DNA of 9,527 nt from Akkermansiaceae bacterium (GTDB lineage Bacteria; Verrucomicrobiota; Verrucomicrobiia; Verrucomicrobiales; Akkermansiaceae): contig JARFRT010000309.1 in the NCBI GenBank assembly GCA_029287105.1, positions 1 to 9,527 on the forward strand. Reading direction: 5' to 3'. Numbering within the stretch: the first letter of the stretch is position 1; each line of letters begins with the position of its first letter. Position numbers and translations under genes: made by a program. Positions 6,024 to 9,527 of the stretch are shown here, piece by piece. The notes under the pieces were generated by a model. The model made no database searches and was not told the DNA's origin. It worked only from the letters and a program-made list of their open reading frames with translations.

Positions 6024-7331
6024 TTAAGCCGGAGTTTCATCTTGGAAATAATCGTGGATCGCCGCCTCAAGGGCTCGAAACATGTGGTCGATCTCGTCCC
6101 TGTCAATACTCAACGGAGGTATGATGACCAGCGTGTCGAGAATCGATCTCGTCAAAAGACCATGCCGCCTGGCCAGCAAGGAGACCTTTTCGCCGGTGCG
6201 GTCCGCCGCGGCGAACCGCTCACCCGCCTTACCACGCAACTCGACGCCGGCGACCATCCCACACTGACGCACCTCGTGGACGACGTCATACCGATCCGCC
6301 AGTCGGGCCAGGCCTTCTTGCAACTGCGCCACTTTGGCCGGTATTTTTGCAAGGGTCCGCTCTTGCTCGAAAACATCCAGGCTCGCCAAGGCTGCGGCGC
6401 ACCCCAATTGATTCCCCGTGTAGCTATGGCCATAATAAAATGCGTTCTCCGCGCCACCCAGAAAAGCATCGTAAATCGCCCCCCGCACCATCGTGGCCGC
6501 CATGGGCAGATAACCACCGGTCAATCCTTTCGCCAGACACAAGAAGTCAGGGATCACGTCTTCGCGCTGACAGGCAAACATACTGCCGGTCCGACCAAAA
6601 CCCGTCATCACCTCATCGAGGATCAAATGCACACCATGCCTGTCACACCATTCCCTGAGCTGCCGCAGCATCCCGGCTGGCCAGGGGCGGATTTGATTCA
6701 CCCCCTGCACCAGCGGCTCAATGATCACCGCCGCGGTCCGCGCCAGAGCGGCCTCCTCCAGCGCCATGAGATCAGCCAACCCCGCTACATGACTGACCGG
6801 AAAACCCAATTTCCTGAATCGGTCGAAAAAGGCACCCACCCCCCCCAAGGCCGCCGCGCCCATGGTATCACCGTGATAAGCTTGGTCGAACGCAATGAAC
6901 TCGGTCCGGTTTTCCTCCCCCGTCTGCAGACGGTACTGGATCGCCATCTTCACCGCACACTCGACTGCCGTCGACCCGTCGTCCGAGAAAAAAACCCTCT
7001 CCAGGCTCTGCGGCGGAAACAGGGCACACAAGCGCTGCGCCAACTCACTCGCACGGGGGTTGGCAAATCCCAGGTAGCTGGTGTGCGCCACCTTCTCCAG
7101 TTGCCCGGCGATCGCCGCATTGATCACCGGATGATTGTGACCATGCACATTCGTCCAGATCGATGCATTGCCATCAATATATCGACGCCCCTCGGAATCC
7201 GTCAGCCAGGCACCCTCACCGGCCACCAACACCAATGGTTCAGCAGGCTCGCCAGCAACCCACTCGTCCTGCCGGGTGAAGGGATGCCAACAGTGCGCCT
7301 TGTCCGCTGCAATCCAATACTCCGTGTCCAC
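6024..7331 (-). CDS. bioA: Adenosylmethionine-8-amino-7-oxononanoate aminotransferase
   Basis: BioA is a PLP-dependent class III aminotransferase that converts KAPA to DAPA in biotin synthesis with S-adenosylmethionine as amino donor. Numbering from the GTG at 7329-7331 (435 residues): WHPFT at 15-19 is characteristic of BioA, and AYHGDT (151-156) covers the cofactor ring. LDEVMTGFGRTG (238-249) supplies the PLP-pyridine Asp239, and CLAKGLTGG (265-273) the Schiff-base Lys268. HSYTGN (302-307) and LLTRS (392-396) match the substrate-binding segments. The start is uncertain. The in-frame GTG at 7368-7370 would give 448 residues and put 27 residues before WHPFT, whereas 7331 gives 14, close to E. 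coli BioA; neither has a well-spaced Shine-Dalgarno. No other bio gene is present, so it stands alone, divergent from the lipoprotein gene and 210 bp from panE, which points the same way. Confidence 0.94.
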   Translation of the reverse strand: MDTEYWIAADKAHCWHPFTRQDEWVAGEPAEPLVLVAGEGAWLTDSEGRRYIDGNASIWTNVHGHNHPVINAAIAGQLEKVAHTSYLGFANPRASELAQRLCALFPPQSLERVFFSDDGSTAVECAVKMAIQYRLQTGEENRTEFIAFDQAYHGDTMGAAALGGVGAFFDRFRKLGFPVSHVAGLADLMALEEAALARTAAVIIEPLVQGVNQIRPWPAGMLRQLREWCDRHGVHLILDEVMTGFGRTGSMFACQREDVIPDFLCLAKGLTGGYLPMAATMVRGAIYDAFLGGAENAFYYGHSYTGNQLGCAAALASLDVFEQERTLAKIPAKVAQLQEGLARLADRYDVVHEVRQCGMVAGVELRGKAGERFAAADRTGEKVSLLARRHGLLTRSILDTLVIIPPLSIDRDEIDHMFRALEAAIHDYFQDETPA

Positions 7332-7398
7332 GGGCCTATCTGGCCACAACCTCCTCCGCAAAGCAAGCACGCCTCATGGGACAACTTAAAAAAAAAGG

Positions 7399-7430
7399 TT
7401 GAATTTATTACGCGCAGCAGCGTCTATATA
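7399..7430 (+). promoter_or_regulatory. Promoter-like boxes abutting the lipoprotein start codon
   Basis: TTGAAT (7399-7404) and TATATA (7425-7430) resemble sigma-70 boxes, with a 20-bp spacer; an alternative -10 reading, TCTATA at 7423-7428, gives 18 bp. The ATG of the next gene begins only six bases after TATATA, so transcription would start at or next to the start codon. No Shine-Dalgarno sequence precedes the ATG. Together these suggest a leaderless or near-leaderless mRNA, provided the boxes are real. Confidence 0.35.
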
Positions 7431-7435
7431 ACACC

Positions 7436-8236
7436 ATGAAAGCTCCATCACTCCCTAAAACCCTCCTGATCGCACTGAGCACCGTCATCCTCCTGGCCCT
7501 CCCCTCATGCGTCGACCCCGGCTACGGCTACTACGGCGGCACAAGCTATTCCGTCCTCCCCTACGGCTACAGCACGGTTCATGTCAGCGGCGTTCCCTAT
7601 TACTACTACGGAAACAGCTGGTACAGACGAAGCAGCGGTCGCTATATCCGTTGCTCACGCCCTCATGGATACCACGGAACCATCGGCAGACACTCGTCCC
7701 GTCACCACGGAACCATCGGTAGACACTCGTCCCGTCATCACGGCATCACACGCCTCCCCCGTGGCTATCGCTCCCACAACATCGGGGGCACACGCTACTA
7801 CTCGCACGGGAACACCTGGTACCGCCGCAGCGGCAACATCTATCACGTCACCCCCCGTCCTCACCATAGCAAAACACCCAGCAAATACCACTCGTCCCCG
7901 AGCTATCGCTCAGGCCCAAGCTACCGTCACAGCCCCTCAACGCACTCGGGATCAAGCTACCGCTCGAACTCAAGCCACCGCTCGAGCCCAAGCTATCGCC
8001 CTAGCTCGACCCATCACTCCAGCCGCTACCAAAACCTGACCCGCAGCCATACAAGAAAATCGGTCACGCCGACCAGGACTTCCACGCACCGCCCCACCAA
8101 ATCCACCTACACCCCACGCTCATCCACACACCGAACTGCAACTCCGCGCAACCACCGGCACACAAGCAAACCGCAGGCAAAACCCAAGCGTTCCAAAAAG
8201 GCACATCCGCTTTCCAAGCCCGTTAAAACTCGTTGA
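7436..8236 (+). CDS. Low-complexity His/Ser/Arg/Tyr-rich probable lipoprotein, function unknown
   Basis: I do not recognise a characterised function. Residues 1-24 form an export signal (Lys3, Lys8, hydrophobic 10-22) ending in LPSC with Cys25, a plausible though imperfect lipobox, so it is probably attached to the outer membrane or exported. Two related aromatic motifs follow, about 52-71 (YYYYGNSWYRRSSGRYI) and 117-138 (YYSHGNTWYRRSGNIYHV). They recall the 'G-x-x-YY-x-G-x-x-YYR' repeats of small exported DUF6515-like proteins; that link is tentative. Between them lies a tandem 11-residue repeat (79-100, HHGTIGRHSSR type). Residues about 145-266 are disordered-looking and lack acidic residues, with S-x-P-S-Y-R and S-T-H-R-type motifs and a Lys/Arg-rich end. 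The protein as a whole is strongly basic and could bind polyanions such as nucleic acid, LPS or polysaccharide; that is inference. The ATG at 7436 is the only start that preserves the signal. Confidence 0.8.
   Translation: MKAPSLPKTLLIALSTVILLALPSCVDPGYGYYGGTSYSVLPYGYSTVHVSGVPYYYYGNSWYRRSSGRYIRCSRPHGYHGTIGRHSSRHHGTIGRHSSRHHGITRLPRGYRSHNIGGTRYYSHGNTWYRRSGNIYHVTPRPHHSKTPSKYHSSPSYRSGPSYRHSPSTHSGSSYRSNSSHRSSPSYRPSSTHHSSRYQNLTRSHTRKSVTPTRTSTHRPTKSTYTPRSSTHRTATPRNHRHTSKPQAKPKRSKKAHPLSKPVKTR
7670..7735 (+). repeat. Two tandem 33-bp coding repeats
   Basis: Units at 7670-7702 and 7703-7735 encode the 11-residue segments YHGTIGRHSSR and HHGTIGRHSSR (residues 79-89 and 90-100 of the lipoprotein). They differ at the first base and at one synonymous GGC/GGT site. 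The next codons, CAT CAC GGC ATC, begin a degenerate third copy. The near identity points to a recent in-frame duplication. Confidence 0.92.
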
Positions 8237-8265
8237 TTTCAGGCTGAGAGCGCCCGCCACAACCA

Positions 8266-9527
8266 TCACATCCGCTCAGGCACTTGAATACCTAACAAAC
8301 CAAGGCCTTTTTCCAACACCCGGCTGGTCAGCTCACAAAGCACCAACCGGGTGTTCTGCGTTGCCCCATCTGATTTGAGCACCGGACAAGCTTCAAAAAA
8401 CGAATGGAATGCCTTGGCCAAATCCAGAAGGTAGTTGGCTAACAAATTGGGCCGGAAGTCATCGAGCAGCGATGGCACCGTCTCCCCGAAGCGCACCAGC
8501 ATACGCGCAAGATGCACCTCCGCATCAGCCTCAATCATCAATCCGGAAGCGTCGAGCCGGACGCCGTCCTCCAGCTTACGAAAAATAGAACGCACACGCA
8601 CGTTGCTATACTGAAGATAGGGTGCCGTGTCGCCCTGCAGCGCCAACATTCTGTCCCAGCTGAAGACATAATCCGTCATCCGGTGCTGCGAGAGCTCGGC
8701 AAACTTTACCGCCCCGATCCCGACGATGGCAGCCACCTGCTTTTTCTCCACGGGATCCATGCCGGGGTTTTTTTCTTCAATCACCTTGGCAGCACGCTCA
8801 ACCGATTCATCAAGCACATCAACCAGCTGCACATTATCTCCACTCCGGGTTTTCATCAGCTTCCGGTCCTCGCCCAGGATGGAACCAAAAGCAATGTGAT
8901 GCATCTCCGGATTGAGCCCCCGCTTGCGCGTGGCTTCGAATATTTGTTGAAAATGCAGTTGCTGCGGCATTCCGACGACATACCAGATCTGCTCCGCATG
9001 CCACTCTTCCACACGGAAATCAATCGTGGCCAAATCCGTCGTCGCGTAAAGAAACCCACCATCCGCCTTCCGCACGACCGTCGGCTTGTCGTCCAGCTTC
9101 TCATCGCCGTCAAAGAAGACACACACCGCCCCCTCACTCTCACGGGCAACGCCGGACGACAACATACCATCCACAAGCGGAGCCAAACGATCATTGTAAA
9201 AACTCTCGCCATACCAGTAGTCGAAACTCACATCAAGACGATCATAGATTCCCTGCAACCCGCGCTTGGAAAGATCAACACACTTCTCCCAGATCAAACG
9301 GTTTTCAGCATCACCGGCCTGAAGCTTGACCAGCTCCCGCTTGCACGTCTCCCGAATGGACTCATCCTGGTCACACTGTGCATTCACCGCACGATAAACA
9401 CGCAGTAATTCCGCCACCGGGTCAGCCTCAAGAGCGGCTTCATCGAGCACCGTCTTCCACCCATGGATGATCATGCCAAACTGCGTTCCCCAGTCACCGA
9501 TGTGGTTATCAGTGATCACCTTGTGCC
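8266..9527 (-). CDS. argS: Arginyl-tRNA synthetase (5' truncated by window end)
   Basis: A class I aminoacyl-tRNA synthetase that attaches arginine to tRNA-Arg. About 419 C-terminal residues are visible; the frame is open to the window edge (H-K-V-ITDNHIGDWGTQFG), so the N-terminal domain and the HIGH motif lie outside. The GTG at 9517-9519 is an internal valine, not a start, because the ArgRS-specific DNHIGDWGTQFG block follows it directly. Near the middle is GEDRKLMKTRSGDNVQL, the KMSKS-equivalent loop of bacterial ArgRS. The C-terminal DALR anticodon-binding domain includes TAPYLQYSNVRVRSI and ends with the typical GIQVPERM. The E. coli enzyme is 577 residues, so about 150 are missing here. 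The stop codon (TGA, 8266-8268) is 29 bp from the end of the convergent lipoprotein gene; I see no obvious terminator in that gap. Confidence 0.97.
   Translation of the reverse strand, partial: HKVITDNHIGDWGTQFGMIIHGWKTVLDEAALEADPVAELLRVYRAVNAQCDQDESIRETCKRELVKLQAGDAENRLIWEKCVDLSKRGLQGIYDRLDVSFDYWYGESFYNDRLAPLVDGMLSSGVARESEGAVCVFFDGDEKLDDKPTVVRKADGGFLYATTDLATIDFRVEEWHAEQIWYVVGMPQQLHFQQIFEATRKRGLNPEMHHIAFGSILGEDRKLMKTRSGDNVQLVDVLDESVERAAKVIEEKNPGMDPVEKKQVAAIVGIGAVKFAELSQHRMTDYVFSWDRMLALQGDTAPYLQYSNVRVRSIFRKLEDGVRLDASGLMIEADAEVHLARMLVRFGETVPSLLDDFRPNLLANYLLDLAKAFHSFFEACPVLKSDGATQNTRLVLCELTSRVLEKGLGLLGIQVPERM

Noticed and set aside
5849..6124. Plus-strand ORF of 91 residues starting with GTG in the panE-bioA gap
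   Set aside because: No ribosome site, no recognisable domain, and it runs antisense into the 3' end of bioA.
6042..7439. Plus-strand ORF of 465 residues, longer than bioA itself
   Set aside because: It is antisense to bioA, which has all its catalytic motifs. The long open frame follows from GC-rich codon use, and its Arg/His/Gln-rich translation matches nothing I know.
7581..8039. Ala/Thr-rich 152-residue ORF overlapping the lipoprotein gene in another frame
   Set aside because: It has no start context, and its repeats are just the out-of-frame reading of the Ser/His/Arg codons. The overlapping frame has a signal peptide and structured motifs.
8512..9408. Plus-strand ORF of 298 residues
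   Set aside because: It is antisense to argS, which carries the DNHIGDWGTQFG block and the KTRSG loop.

Overview
The window looks like the start of a draft or metagenome-assembled contig from a fairly GC-rich Gram-negative-type bacterium. The genes point that way: an energy-transducing ExbB/ExbD pair, an exported Amidase_3 cell-wall amidase and a probable lipoprotein. Gene content and the style of the proteins (ExbB with its own signal peptide, a shortened UvrC, few Shine-Dalgarno sites) remind me of Verrucomicrobiota, perhaps Opitutae. That placement is an impression, not a demonstration.

The first 141 bases are not genomic. They are a poly-C run, an Illumina P5 sequence, a 10-base index and the Nextera/Tn5 read-1 adapter, that is, adapter read-through left in the assembly. 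Genomic sequence starts at about 142, inside a truncated exbD. The last bases cut off the 5' part of argS.

Layout from left to right: exbD (partial, minus) and exbB (minus) form a proton-channel operon. A 159-bp divergent region separates them from uvrC (plus), which is followed 24 bp later by an exported N-acetylmuramoyl-L-alanine amidase (plus). These converge on a minus-strand pair, an HU-family DNA-binding protein gene followed by sufE, across a 30-bp gap that holds a 17-bp tandem duplication. Next come a PanE/ApbA-type ketopantoate reductase (minus), a 210-bp intergenic region with a strong stem-loop, and bioA (minus). A 266-residue low-complexity probable lipoprotein (plus) diverges from bioA, and argS (minus, partial) converges on it.

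The genes are mostly housekeeping: envelope energisation, nucleotide excision repair, peptidoglycan turnover, Fe-S assembly, nucleoid structure, pantothenate and biotin synthesis, and arginyl-tRNA charging. I see no mobile element, CRISPR array, tRNA, rRNA or defence system. I found no convincing new multi-gene system. The points worth a second look are the adapter contamination and the chimeric protein it creates, a UvrC that appears to lack the region between its UVR and RNase H-like domains, the structured bioA-panE intergenic region, the His-rich ExbB tail, and the repeat-rich lipoprotein with a promoter-like sequence almost touching its start codon.
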